Source of the DNA: Antedon bifida
Lineage: Eukaryota > Echinodermata > Crinoidea > Comatulida > Antedonidae
Direction: 5' to 3'
NCBI GenBank assembly: GCA_963402885.1
Contig: OY727097.1
Coordinates: forward strand, 9,796,001-9,860,000
Length of the DNA stretch: 64,000 nucleotides
This document shows, piece by piece, positions 34,409 through 46,711 of this stretch; the stretch's first letter is position 1, and every line of letters begins with the position of its first letter. The position numbers and the translations under genes were made by a program. The notes under the pieces are model-generated. The model had not been told where the DNA came from. It worked only from the letters and a program-made list of their open reading frames with translations, and did not search any database.

Positions 34409-37400
34409 AACAACAGGACACTGAGCTCGCCTTGCCAAGACAGATCTTATTTCTGCGACAAATACCTACAGTACTGTTAAGGGGCGTGGAACATGTCGCA
34501 GCCACAGATAAACCATTTGATCTCCAGAGATCAGCACCCTGTTGTTAGATTCCACATTGTCGGAACTCTGTAAAATGTGTGTAGTCAGTTCCATGCATTA
34601 CGCGCTATAAAATAGACTAAAAACTTAAACCTAAAACAGGCAGATTTGCTAATTAAGAACTTGATAAATCCTTAAATTACAATTTAGCGCTATAAAATAG
34701 ACTGCTAAATAACGTAGGCCCAAAGCATTAAACAGGCAGTTCTAAATAACTTGAAAATACTAAATACACGTACTATAACGAAAGTGAAGGCCAAGAAGTT
34801 CACGTGATGATGTAAGGGATGTAATGACGCTAAATGTCACCGCATTTATTATTGTCGGACAAAATTCATTGTGATGACAACCAGTATTGAAAGTGTCTGA
34901 TGGTTGGGCTTCTTTTGAGTTCATAGATATTTGTAACTTCTTTCCGAGATAGGTCTAATTTGTGTTTGATGTTTTGTGTTGGGTTTTTTCCAAGATGAGT
35001 TGGGGTTCTTCCGAGATGCGGTTAAGTTTCTATCCAAAATTGAAATGAGAAGTTTTCAAATTATAGTAATGCCAATGCACAACTTGTTTTAATATCAGAA
35101 TGATGCATCAGATTTTATCGACACACAACAGGCCTACGTGCATACATACGAAAACAACTCATAAAATTGATACGCTAAAAAGTACCTACGGGCATATATC
35201 AATAGTGCATACAAAAAAAAACAACCGAAAGGGTATCCGTGGCATGATATGTAGTGGTACATATTGTAATACTACAAAATTAAATAAAGCAAGCTAGCGG
35301 TAGAAAATAATGTACCTCACAACCTCCCATCTGTCACCCCATTCCATTCGTCACCCTCTGCTCACCTTCTTAAAGGCCGTCAATAAAGGTATTTCATTTT
35401 AGTCAGGCCTATGTGTGGACAGAAACGTATTACCATTAATACACGTATGTGGACAGATCTGATAACGCTCAATTAGTAAGTAATTAGTCATTAATTTAAT
35501 TGAATTATTATTGTCTTTAGTGACGTTGAATGCTTGTCAGACGTCTCCATATGTGACGTCACTTCCAGACCTTTTAAATATCAACTACAAATATCAGCTT
35601 ATTAAGACATAACTCGTAAGCTAGGACGTGCAATGCAAGCAATTTGACCAATCACAAGGCACAATTCGGATCAAATGCTGCTTGTTATTGGTAAAATTAT
35701 TTGCGCTGAGTATGTCCTGCATTGTGTCTTGTGGTGTTGCACGCATAAAACAGAATAATAGCGTAATCGTCCTAATGTTAACAATAAATGTTGGATATAT
35801 TAGAGACTATTATTTCCTTTCATGAACTTTCACCACGCGTCTGCTGATCGGCTTATTCAATTTCCAGGTGGGGTTAATAACCTTACATAATGACGCCTAC
35901 TAATATAAGTCAAGTTCAAAACTGAACACAACTCTTATTTTTCACAAATTTCATCGGGATGTACGATATTGTCCAGTAAAACTTTCTTGTTACAACGTGG
36001 TATATGTAAATACCACGTTCCACCGCTTTCCATGATGTACAACCTGGAGTGGACCACCAAAATAGGTTACAAGCTTGGGTCTGAAAATACTTTAATATGT
36101 CATTTAGTAAGTAATAAACTAGGCCTAGTACATAGTCCGATTTTGAGATCCAGGGTGTTTTAGCAAAAATTATCATTGTAACGAAATTAAATGTCATTTT
36201 GTTGGCACTTATTAGTTTAGCTATTAGTGTTTTTCTTCACTTTGTCGTTCTCATTTCCATGACATAAAATAACCACACAATCGTAAGAATCACCTTGGTT
36301 TTGCACATGACATTTTATCCGGAAATTAATAAAATTACATTGGCAAAAGACAACATGACCATAAACCTCAAGCGCTCTTGTGGTTCTATTTCAATTTCTT
36401 CCCTGATTCATTTAAACAAAATACTAGACAATCAGTACAGTAGTAAACTAAATATACTGTATATGCGATCAATAGCAATGTTGAAAGGAAAGTTCTGGAT
36501 TTAACAAAAAACGTTATATAGACCAAACCAGAACCTAATGACATATATTATGGTTCCTCAAATGAGCATCTTTGCAAGCTAGTCTGCACTAGAAAAGTAT
36601 TCACAAACCTCATAAAAATATTGTTCAAAATGTTTGCCAAAGTTTGTCAAAAACTCATGGTCTACACTAGTAAATTTAGGAAAACCTTTCTTTCTAAACT
36701 CAGAGTTTGCAACTACTCTCAAGCAAACTCTGAGATTTCCAAGACAAGATTTCCAAAGTGTACTAGACCAGTTGACAAACAAACTTTAACAAGTTTACAG
36801 AAGTCTACATAAGCACACTTTAGTTTGCAAACTTGAGCAAACTCTCGAGTTTTTTCCTAGTATAGACTAGGCTTAATGTACACTATGCTTAGATTTTTTT
36901 AATGTGAAAAATAGAAAATATTCTTCTATATTATTTACAGATAAATATGAAAACGCTGGTGAAATAAAGATGTCATTAAGAAGATGTTCACAGAGAAATC
37001 TAGGTTGTTCACACGGCTGTGCGCTGACGTCAAAAGGGTCAGTCTGCGTCTGTCCATACGGGTTCTCAATGAGTGTCGACAGAAGGACTTGCCTAGGTAA
37101 GTAAACAAGATCCATTTGGGGTTTGAGGTTCAGTAGTTGTGTACTGACGTCAAAGGGATCAGTCGTTGTCTGTCCATACGGGTTATCAATGAGTATCAAC
37201 AAAAGGACTTTCCTAGGTATGTAAACAAGATCCCCTTGGGTTTTAGGTTCAGTAGTTGTGCACTGACGTCAAAGGGATCAGTCTTTGTCTGTCCATACGG
37301 GTTATCAATGAGTATCAACAGAAGGACTTTCCTAGGTAAGTAAACAAGATCCCTCTTGGGTTTGAGGTTCAGTAGTTGTGCACTGACGTCAAAGGGATCA

Positions 37401-40357
37401 GTCTGTGTCTGGCCATACGGGTTATCAATGAGTATCAACAAAAGGACTTGCCTAGGTATGTAAACAAGATCCTCTTGGGTTTGAGGTTAAGTAGTTGTGC
37501 ACTGACGTCAAAGGGATCAGTCTGTGTCTGGCCATGAGGGTTCTCAATGAGTGTTAACAGGACTTGCCTAGGTAAGTAAACAAGATCCCTCTGGGGTTTG
37601 AGGTTCAGTAGTTGTGCACTGACGTCAAAGGGATCAGTCTGTGTCTGGCCATAAGGGTTCTCAATGAGTGTTAACAGGACTTGCCTAGGTAAGTAAACAA
37701 GACCTCTCTGGGGTTTGAGGTTCAGTCAAAAGTATCAGTCTGTGTCTGTCCATAAGGTTTCCGATGATTGCAAACATACTTGCCAAGCTAGGCAAGTAAA
37801 CAAGATCTCTGGAGTCCGAGGTTCAGTAGTTGTGGACTGACGTCAAAGTGATCAGTATTTTTTCTATCCATACTAAGTGTTCTCTATGAGTGCCAACAGA
37901 CGCACGCATTTTTCTTGATAAGTAAACACGATTCCTCTGAAGTCTGAGGTTCACTACATAGTCGCTCAACAAGCTCAATTCCCGCTATGACGCAACTCAA
38001 GGACGTATGCAAAATAGGTTTTACCAGGGACAACTCCCTGGTTTGATCAATCACAAGCAACATTTTGAATGAAATAACCAATATTGTTCGCTTTTACTTA
38101 TACATTGGCACTTTCTATCAAATTGGGTTTTGTTGGCATTTTGGTTTTAAATGTTTTAACTTTAGTGTTCCTTCTCAAGTTGTGACCTTCTGGACAATGA
38201 ATCCATTGTTTTACACTCCCTTTCTATCTTTTTCAATTATGTAGAAGTAAGCAAGACCTGTTTAGTGCCAACTGAAAGTTTTGTGCTTGGTTCTGAAGGC
38301 TCAGATCATAGCAAAGAGAAACAAAAGAGGCGATGCCGAAACAAAAAGAGGTGTAGAGCTACAACAGCAAGGCCAACACTATCACCAACAACGCAGCCAC
38401 TACCAGTAACCATGCATAATGATGAACCTCAACCAGGGATACCTACAAACACTCCATCTCAGTCATATGGTATGAGAAATAAAGTTATTTAATAATTCAT
38501 TTTCATAATTATACTTTACAATTACATATCATATATTGTTTATGGAAGATGCATACTTTATCTATAATTACCTATAAATCCCAAAGTTGTTCTACAAAAT
38601 AAATAACATTCTCTTTAAATACACTGCAGATATATACTCAATAAATAAATAATAATATGAAATAATTAATAATTTGAAATTTAAACAAATTAAGAATTGT
38701 ATTGTAATTGTATATATAACATATAATACAACAAACACTTAAAGATATATTGTCCCCCTAAAAAAATAAATGTCACATAATAGTTATTCACTCTCACAAA
38801 AAATTGGGTCTGAAAAAAATTTATTTACCTGAGAAAAATATAATTTAAAGCAAAAAATGGTCAAATTGTCTGGAAGACAATGAGTTTTTGGGTAATTTAA
38901 CTGTTTATTTTGTCTTTTTATAGGTGAAATAATTATTTTCCCCCGTTTTTTTTTTGAAGTGAACAACTTCATTAAAACTGCAAAATGGCCTATTCAAAGT
39001 CCGATTTTAAAAATCTTTATTTTCATGATTTTGGGGGACAATACATCTTTAAATATGTAATACATAAACAATTAAAATAACAAATATCAAAACCAAAATT
39101 TGATAATGACATTAATTTATTATTATTAAACAACCCTCAACTATCAATATATGCACACTATGAATGAACTAAAACTAAACTCAAGTGGCAAACTCAAATC
39201 ATCAACAACACAACACCACTCCCTAACCCTCACTCTCACTACATTTCTGCCAATGCAATGCAATAGATAAAACATTACGTTCATCACTCAATTTATCAAA
39301 CCCTGGACACACTATTTTAAATCGTCCTCTGACTAATAAGTGTTGACAGATTCCCCATCTAAACAATTAGATTTAGTCTGCATTAAGTACTGAAATGTCG
39401 TCTTGAATAACTTATAACATACTTAAAAATATATTACACTAACTAGCATACAATATATTTCTATCCATCTTTGACATTTTTGGCTACTTATAACCAATTT
39501 TATATTAATCATATTTTTATCTAGAATGTGGAAGACCAGTTTTTGATCAAGTAGAAAAAATTCTAATGAAAAATAAACAATGGACGCCAGCCCTAGATAC
39601 CATACAGAAAAGTTCACCCAATTTACAAGCAGCCAATGGTCATCTGGCAATTAAGGGGTCATCACCATGGATTGTTCAACTTTGGCACACTAAATTTGTA
39701 CAAATGATATGTGCAGGAGTACTATTGAATCGTCACTGGGTACTAACCGCAGCTCATTGCATCCACACAACAAACGGAACCAAGCAGACATTGCGAGTAC
39801 AACTTGGAGATCATGACTTGGAATTACCGGAGGTTGGTCAACGAACTTACAAGATTCGAGAGGTCATAGTTCATGAAAACTTCAATAATGACACTTTCGA
39901 TAATGATATTGCACTTTTAAAGATAGAGGGCAGTATTGACTATTCAAATTTCATCATCCCTTGCTGTTTGCCAGAATTAAACGAACATGAACTAGAATTA
40001 TTTAATTCTGGCGAATTTGGAAAGGTTGTCGGATGGGGAAAACTTTCGCAAAACGGACCGTACCCACGATATTTAAATGAGATTCAATTGCCAATTGTAT
40101 CACAAAAAATTTGTAGGGAATCAACTTCGTATCCTGTAACAGATAATATGTTTTGTGCTGGAAATGGTCGGGCTGAAGGACCGGATGCGTGTACAGGGGA
40201 CAGTGGTGCCCCATTAACTATAAATGACGGAAGTGCAGCATATCTTATAGGGATTGTAAGCTGGGGAGAAGGGTGCGGTAATGAGGGCAAATATGGGTTC
40301 TATACAAGAATAAGTAACTACTACAGTTGGTTACAGCAACATATGGGACCCTTATAG
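33315..40357 (+). CDS. secreted EGF-trypsin-like serine protease
   Basis: Four exons, 33315-33405, 36941-37096, 38245-38469 and 39525-40357, join through three phase-1 GT-AG introns to 434 aa. Residues 1-18 are a clear signal peptide (MSIKSIAMLLFVASFASA). Exon 2 is an EGF-like module with six Cys ('CSQRNLGC', 'SVCVCPYGFSM'). Exon 3 is a linker with a basic cluster (KQKRRCRNKKRCR) and a Thr/Pro-rich stretch. Exon 4 is the chymotrypsin-fold domain: His in 'LTAAHC', Asp in 'NDIALLKI', Ser in 'DACTGDSGAPL', with Asp189 and 'SWGEGCG' predicting trypsin-like specificity. 'ECGRP' and 'CCLPE' supply the Cys pair that tethers heavy and light chains. The layout recalls clotting-type proteases. Odd points: the activation site R-IVGG is replaced by Q-AANG, and the usual GDSGGP is GDSGAP. 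Two eglin-like inhibitor genes lie convergently next door. Confidence 0.88.
34406..34550. mobile_element. short inverted-repeat element, about 145 bp
   Basis: TCTAACAACAGG at the left is mirrored by CCTGTTGTTAGA at the right, with further partial pairing inward (ACTGAGCTC / GAGATCAG). It lies exactly at the end of the segmental duplication in protease intron 1. Confidence 0.55.
34551..36575. other. protease intron 1, no gene seen
   Basis: Contains a diverged tandem duplication at about 34607-34740 (GCGCTATAAAATAGACT twice). ORFs of 64-93 codons show no family features and overlap on both strands. Confidence 0.4.
36576..36873. mobile_element. inverted-repeat element, about 300 bp
   Basis: AAGCTAGTCTGCACTAGAAAA at the left pairs imperfectly with TTCCTAGTATAGACTAGGCTT at the right. 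Internal AAACTCAGAGTTTGC / GCAAACTCTGAG forms a second palindrome. It ends shortly before the EGF exon acceptor. Confidence 0.5.
37045..37935 (+). repeat. tandem array of partial EGF-exon copies
   Basis: After the true EGF exon the 3' half of that exon plus its splice donor and about 35 bp of intron is repeated about seven to eight times at roughly 104-124-bp spacing (donor-like GTAAGTAAACAAGAT near 37097, 37217, 37336, 37456, 37572, 37689, 37793 and 37917). Copies keep the CTGACGTCAAAGGGATCAGT block but have lost Cys codons or carry deletions, and decay increases toward the right end. No copy has the first half of the module, so none can make a full EGF domain. Confidence 0.85.
38739..39052 (+). 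mobile_element. short MITE subtype (AAAGATRTATTGTCCC family)
   Basis: Bounded by TTAAAGATATATTGTCCC and GGGGACAATACATCTTTAA. 314 bp, with an interior different from the 560-bp subtype but shared with 53134-53385 and 10945-11185. Lies in protease intron 3. Confidence 0.75.
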
Positions 40358-40786
40358 ATGTAAATTCCAAAACACTTCAAATACATATTACTAAAACATT
40401 CATATTGTTTGCATTTAAACATATTTTAAACGGTTGTTCTAATATAATGTTAATAACTAGGTCTAAGTACTGTATGTTAGACCTTAACAAATAAGTTTGA
40501 AAAGCAGGAAGAACTTTTTTTGTTTCTTTAAAAAAAATGTTTATGTATAGAAATTCAGCATCTGCATTGTAATGAAAGCTGCCATCTTTTTTTTTCCCAA
40601 ATTTATTAATCATATCAGTTATTGTAAAAATGACGTAGTGCTTCCACTGCGTAATTATAATTATATATTATATTATAATATTCAGTACACAAATAAATGT
40701 ATGAAAATATTTTATCTTTGTGTATATTTACAGCTAATTTGCATAAATACACTAAAACTTACTACACCTCATCATACTAAAGATAA

Positions 40787-43578
40787 CTAACCAATCCTTG
40801 GTGGCCGAGTGACGATGTTTTCTTGGTCAACAAATATTCGGACACGATTTGTAACAAAGTCTGCAGTTACTGCTGAATCAGCTGGTATAATATAAACCTG
40901 ACGATGAAAAAAACAGTCAGTCATAAGAACAATGCATGGCGGATTATGATATCATTTTATTTCCTATGTTTAATAAACTGTAAAGATTGCAGTTACTGAT
41001 TATTACTGATTTTCCTGTATGCTGTGTGTCCCTTGTAAATATCTACTGTACCACTAACCCACTGGATAATAATTCACTATATAAACTACAGTAATAGCTT
41101 AAATGTAATAGGCCTAAAATGATTTATTTAAAAATGTAAATGTATGAGCATAACCTTTTTCTCGCAGACTAACTGAGCTGAATTGCGCACAAGTGTGGGC
41201 TGTGTACACAACAGTACTCATGTCGTTTAAATTAAACAGCGCTTCAATACTGCAATTTGTCCAGGACAGAGGATGAGAGGGACCAGTACACTAGGGTAAC
41301 AGGGGATGAGAGGGACCAGTACACTAGGGTAACAGGGGATAAGAGGGACCAGTACACTAGGGTAACAGGGGATGAGAGGGACAAGTACACTAGGGTAACA
41401 GGGGATGAGAGGGACCAGTACACTAGGGTAACAGAGGATGAGAGGGACAAGTACACTAGGGTAACAGGGGATGAGAGGGACCAGTACACTATGGTAACAG
41501 AGGATGAGAGGGAATAGTACACTAGGGTAACAGGGGATGAGAGGGACCAGTACACTAGGGTAACAGGGGATGAGAGGGACCAGTACACTAGGGTAACAGA
41601 GGATGAGAGGGACTAGTACACTAGGGTAACAGGGGATGAGAGGGACCAGTACACTAGGGTAACAGAGGATGAGAGGGACAAGTACACTAGGGTAACAGGG
41701 GATGAGAGGGACCAGTACACTATGGTAACAGAGGATGAGAGGGAATAGTACACTAGGGTAACAGGGGATGAGAGGGACCAGTACACTAGGGTAACAGGGG
41801 ATAAGAGGGACCAGCACACAGGGTAACAACACCTACTCTTCCGAAAGATGCACAGGGTTCACGCGTTACAGTAACACATTATTGTGTACATTTATGATGT
41901 TGACAGAACGTAATTGTTTTATGAGAACTTTGATCCAAAATTTCCAACTATTTCATTCAAAATCTAAAAACGTCACAGGAATCAAACATTTTTTTTTATG
42001 GTTTGTGGTTACAATATAATACTAAACATATTTACAATTTGCTTATCTTTTTCCTATGAAATTAAGTTGCCAAATATTTGTTTTAAAAAATAGAATTTTG
42101 GGAATATGTCATTTAATTTTGATTGATTTATAATCTGTATTTTGGCATCTGCAATGGGCCTTTCTTCTACGTTGTAAAGTAAACTCACTCATGTTGATAA
42201 AAACAATTTATAATCAAAATGATTAGCCTATTATTTTTTCCCAATGAATAAAGAATACTAGCCCACAAAAGCATACTCTATATTTAGCAGATGTCTCCAA
42301 TTGGAAAAAATTAAATATAGGCGTATCCAACTTGTATTTTTTTAGGAGATCTACTCCTTGACTCCAGCAGTTTTAGGAGTTTTTGCAAGCGACCAGTTGA
42401 ATATGCATATTAGACTTTGAAGGAGGGCGCTATTATAAAAAATATCAGGTATAAGTATCTATAGTAAACAATTGTTGTATATTCGATTGAGACTTTTACC
42501 GTTGGGTACAGTTTTTCCGTTAAGTACTTATTTAACAGAGTATTTTGAGCGTTGAGATTGTTCTTAACGAAAAACCTTGCATTGTCAACGTTTTCTATTC
42601 AAATGACTTTCTGTTGAGCACAAATTTACAATTCAAATACAAAAAGTACTCAACGAATCTTTATGTTAACAACGAAAGTTCCCATTCGGAGCTTTCTAAC
42701 ATATGTCAATATGTATTATGAAAAATATGTCTGCAATACATTCTACGACTTTAGTAAAATAACGAATCTAGTAATAGAGCATCAATTTATGCTATATCTT
42801 GATATATTTTAGTATATCCAAAAAAAAGAATTGATGATAATCTCGCAATTATAGAGAAACTTAGAAGAAAGAAAAAAAAGAGAGCTACCTTTAAGTTTGG
42901 ATAATCATTAAGTATTTGACTTCTTGCTACATCACCTGTCTGTGGGAAAAACATGCATTTTTTATTGTACTATAATAAAACACAAATTTATAACTTAAAG
43001 TTGCAATAATGTATAACGTAATTATTTTACCGTTCCATGAATACAAAGGATTTCCATATAATATCTGTGGAGGCCTTTTAAAATACGTAAGTAAGCCTCA
43101 GTATATTACTAATCTAATTGGTACTAATACAAGGTAGCAAATAGACAAATACTGTATGCAAAATATAAATTATAGTCTAGGTACACCTGACATTTTATGT
43201 ACAGAATTATTAGAAAATCTTTATTTTTGTTTGTTTATCCAGTAGAACCTCTGTTATGCGGGGTTATATCAAAGTAGTAGGGTGTCCCCTGAATATACAC
43301 GTTTCAAATACACACTTTTAGTAAATCACTACATATTGAGTTTCTGAGAATGCCATATTCCTTATAAAATATACAGTTCGTGGAATACCTCTCTGACAAC
43401 AAGAATTTCTCAAACAAGTCTGTGATTACAACTGCTGTGATGAAAATATACATACCTCTCCAACTAATTCTGGCCATTCTGTTTGCCGACCTCCTCCACT
43501 ACAACAACAGGAAGATATGTCTATATGTATCACAACAAGTAAGTACAAAACCAAAAGGCGTGTCTGTAACCTCATCAT
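40787..43578 (-). CDS. secreted potato inhibitor I (eglin-like) protease inhibitor 1
   Basis: Assembled from three minus-strand exons with GT-AG introns: 43578-43456 (41 codons), 42939-42889 (17) and 40897-40787 (36 plus stop), all phase 0, giving 94 aa. Exon 1 starts ATGATG and encodes a hydrophobic signal peptide (RLLVLYLLVVIHI), a CCC-GGG segment and 'TEWPELVGE', the family N-terminal signature. Exon 2 is the helix ('ARSQILNDYPNLK'). Exon 3 carries the binding loop and C-terminus ('IIPADSAVTADFV', 'NRVRIFVD', 'RPPRIG'). By homology with eglin c the P1 residue is Ala before Asp, suggesting elastase- or subtilisin-type targets. Apart from three Cys after the signal peptide the core has no Cys, as is normal. 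Intron 2 holds a minisatellite. Tandem paralog at 47651-49305. Confidence 0.85.
41257..41826. repeat. 33-bp minisatellite, about 17 copies
   Basis: The unit GATGAGAGGGACCAGTACAC then TAGGGTAACAGGG repeats every 33 bp with few variants. Because 33 is a multiple of three, the array stays open on both strands and produces long repetitive ORFs that are not genes. A 7-unit (231-bp) higher-order period is visible: the ATGGTAACAG variant recurs at 41491 and 41722. Confidence 0.92.
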
Positions 43579-43963
43579 AAACACTCAGGTTGGTCGTCAA
43601 TTACTTGAGTGAAAAATGCATTTGAATACGTAAAGAAACATCCAATGCTTACAACTTTGTCTTCACTGCTGATGCAAAGAAGAAAAAAACAATGTGTTAC
43701 ACAATCTGGTGTAGATACTTTCAGGCAAGAGTGAGCAAACGATTGAGCGAAATGGGAATGTGCGAGTCTTTCAACCATTACTAATTGTAACAATAAACAA
43801 ACGTTCAGATTACCGAGCGATTAAATTACAAGACTTGTTCTCAATTATCATAACCAGTTTAATAGTTTTTTATTCATACAAGAAATAAAAATTTCAGGAC
43901 TCGAAATTACAAACTTATTTTGTAATCATGTATGATTCCACCAAACTTTTGAGTTAAAATCAT
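43579..43963. other. upstream region of inhibitor 1
   Basis: Presumed promoter side of the inhibitor gene. No TATA box or other element that I would call. Confidence 0.35.
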
Positions 43964-44292
43964 GATTGTGAGGCATTTGATGAATAGGCAAATTGCCTTA
44001 AAATGTCTCCGAGAAACTATTCTCATCATCAGAACAGAAAACAACGCCTACCACATCACGTGGAGAAAACCTTTTTAAACAAATCTATAACTTAGGCGTC
44101 ACGCTTGCCATACAATTGTTTGTTGTCCATGTTTTTTTTATCATGCTAATTACTTCCCATTTACATACAACCTGTCCTATTGGTATATAAGTACTCTAGG
44201 CATTGTTTTTTGTTCTGATGATGAGAATAGTTTCTCAAATCATGTCAAGACATTTTAAGGCAGTTTGCCTATTTATCAAATGCCTCACAATC
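43964..44292. mobile_element. fold-back element with about 85-bp inverted repeats
   Basis: GATTGTGAGGCATTTGATGA and the following sequence through CTATTCTCATCATCAGAACA is repeated in inverse orientation at 44213-44292, with one gap of about 13 bp. The middle of about 150 bp is unrelated. No ORF; typical of a fold-back MITE. Confidence 0.75.
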
Positions 44293-45744
44293 GTTATTTC
44301 ATAATACTTTTACTATTTACTGTTAAGTTTATATTTGACTGCACCACACCACATTTAAGTGCCCCGTTCTAAAGGTGAAGTGTCTGAAATAAGTAAATAA
44401 TTATAATACACCCCAACGATACAAGCTTAAAACATAACTTGTTTTTACCCAAGGTTAAGAGATAGTAGTTCTAAATATACCAAAATGTAAAATTATGAAT
44501 ACAATTTTATTGCAGATTTTACCTGGTGATGGTAAGGTATTTGAACTTGAATGTGCTATTTAATCTGGGAAAGGAGAACTACATGAATAAAATTAAATGA
44601 AATATGATTTCATACTTTGTTTCGAGGCAAATAAATATATAAGACTTTACAGTCTTTTAGTCTCGTTGGATATCATCTGAATAAACAGCATTCCATGAAA
44701 ATTTAATTACTGAAAGCTAAACCACATCCAGGCAGAAGATAATTAATTGCTGTATTAAAGGATGAAGTAAGCCAGCATATGACGCAACCCACTGCACATG
44801 TGATATCAAGTTTGTTGTTATTGTTATTACAGCAGGGCTAGGGAAGAAACAAATTGTATAGGTTTGTGATGCTATGTAGTAAACTGATACCATCTGATAC
44901 ATTCAACACCAATTCAAGAATCAATTATTTTGTTACGTACACAACTGTTTATGAAAATAATTCTTGTTTTATTATTTAAAGAGTTTTACATTGCAACAAA
45001 ACTCCAGAGCCACTCCAGAGTTTTCATCACGGGCATCAATATAGGCATTTGTTTGGTTGAAATTTAAAAAAACAAACAATTCCAGAAGTATGTCTAATGT
45101 CTTATAGCACATATTTTGAGGAAAATATTTCAGCATCATGGAGCAGTAGTATAAACAATTTACTGAAAACTCAACTATTCCCTGTGATCTATTTTTGATT
45201 TTTAATAATATATTAATATTAATATAGTGGTTTTTTTCATAAGGTTGTATACATTCATGTTTTATGCTAAAGCTACAAAACAATTTAGACAATAGGCCTA
45301 TATGTTCTTTAGAATCAATATTTGTATAGAAGATGATGCTTTTATATTTATTTATTCATTTATTTGAACTACCCTATTTTATCAGTGGCAACCAACAACA
45401 ATGCAATGTTTTTATTAATAGATACTGTTTTAGTTTCTTTTCCAGAATAATGGACGAACTTTGACCATGATCCACTCCATTAAAATAGCGAGTCCAAACA
45501 AGATCCACTCTAGTAAAATAGCAAATACAGTATTTGTCACCAAACAACTACAGACTCTTTCTATCAGAGAACAATTTTAAGTTAAGTCTGAATAAACAAG
45601 GTGATATATATTGTCAATATTTATTGAGGTTTGAAACATCCACTTACTGTCACCAGTACCTGTTAGTTTAGACTTCATGGTGAATGGATGTAGACGCCTA
45701 AAGCGATAACGTATCATTCCACATTACTGCTATCCAATCAGATT
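44293..45744. other. spacer between the inhibitor genes
   Basis: No third inhibitor exon found. ORFs of 61 and 106 codons are unsupported. Confidence 0.4.
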
Positions 45745-46297
45745 TTAAAGATGTATTGTCCCTTGAAACACAAAAAATGAAAGTCAAAATATTCTAAAAT
45801 TAAATTGGCCATATCAAAGTAATATTAAAGTTATTCACTTTAAGTCGAAAATTCGAGCCAAAAACAATAACTTTACGTAATTAACAGGTAAATTAATTTG
45901 GTTACATTTCGTCAGGAAAATTGTCGCGAGCGAAAGTAAACAAAGATTTCAAACCATGAGTATGCATTATGCATGATTCTAATTAGGATTGTTTACAACT
46001 CGTCACGGTTGAGAAGGTGTTTTTACACAGATCGCGAGGAAGTTTTATGATTATGCATACAGAGTAGCCAAACAAGCGCGTTGCATTATGAGATATGTTT
46101 TGATCGAAAACTTTGACTTGAAGTCAAAGTTATTTTTTGAACGAAAAAGTCTGTATTTCTTCAGTTAAATGATTTTTTTTGCGACTAATTTTTGGTGAAA
46201 GTTAATAACTATTATGATACTTCAAAATGACCCGTTTTTTTTAAAATCTTTTTTTTTATATTTTTTTTAAATTAGTCAAAGGGACAATACATCTTTT
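45745..46297 (-). mobile_element. full-length MITE, inverse copy of the 1745-2305 family
   Basis: Starts TTAAAGATGTATTGTCCC and ends GGGACAATACATCTTTTA. The interior (GACTTGAAGTCAAAG, GTGACGAGTTG in complement, ATGCATAATG-type segments) is the reverse complement of the first copy at high identity by eye. Confidence 0.8.
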
Positions 46298-46632
46298 ACT
46301 TACCATAAAAAGGGCCTGTTCAGACATAACATGGAGTTATTCAATAGGTCTGAACCAGGAAAAGATTAGTGGAAGTCATCTCCTACGACACTGATCTTTC
46401 ATACAAGATTATTGTACGACACTTACGATACGAAAGTTATGCATCAATGATTTTAACCGCCCACCAAAATCAAATTTACTCTTACTGTACATAGCAGATG
46501 TTATGTGACCTTGCTAGCAATAAGAAATGAATCTGAACATACCAAGAGTAGGCAGTTATTACAAAATTGTTCAGTCTAAAAGACGTTACCTGGACCTGAG
46601 GTTTATAGTCCTTATCCAAGTTGTTAACCATG

Positions 46633-46711
46633 AAGCGAGTGAGCCTCGAACCCTTGCCGATATTATGTATTAAGGTTCCTCTGTCTTAATCGCTCGGCCA
46701 CTCACCTGCAA
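46633..46711 (-). mobile_element. tRNA(Ser/Leu)-derived SINE-like sequence
   Basis: The minus strand has an A-box-like TGGCCGAGCGATTAAG and a B-box-like GGGTTCGAGGCTC about 45 nt apart, as in class II tRNAs. The stems are degenerate. The adjoining GAGGTTTATAGTCCTTATCC looks like a SINE body. Confidence 0.5.

Noticed and set aside
35100..36504. Several 62-93 codon ORFs in protease intron 1
   Set aside because: AT-rich chance frames overlapping on both strands with no motifs.
41227..41832. 201-codon repetitive ORF (VLVPLIPCYPS repeats) and its antisense counterparts
   Set aside because: Product of a 33-bp minisatellite in an intron; open in several frames on both strands only because the unit is a multiple of three.
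44028..44240. CTGATGATGAGAATAG as a further hammerhead core
   Set aside because: No GAAA after a proper stem II; it belongs to the arms of the fold-back element.
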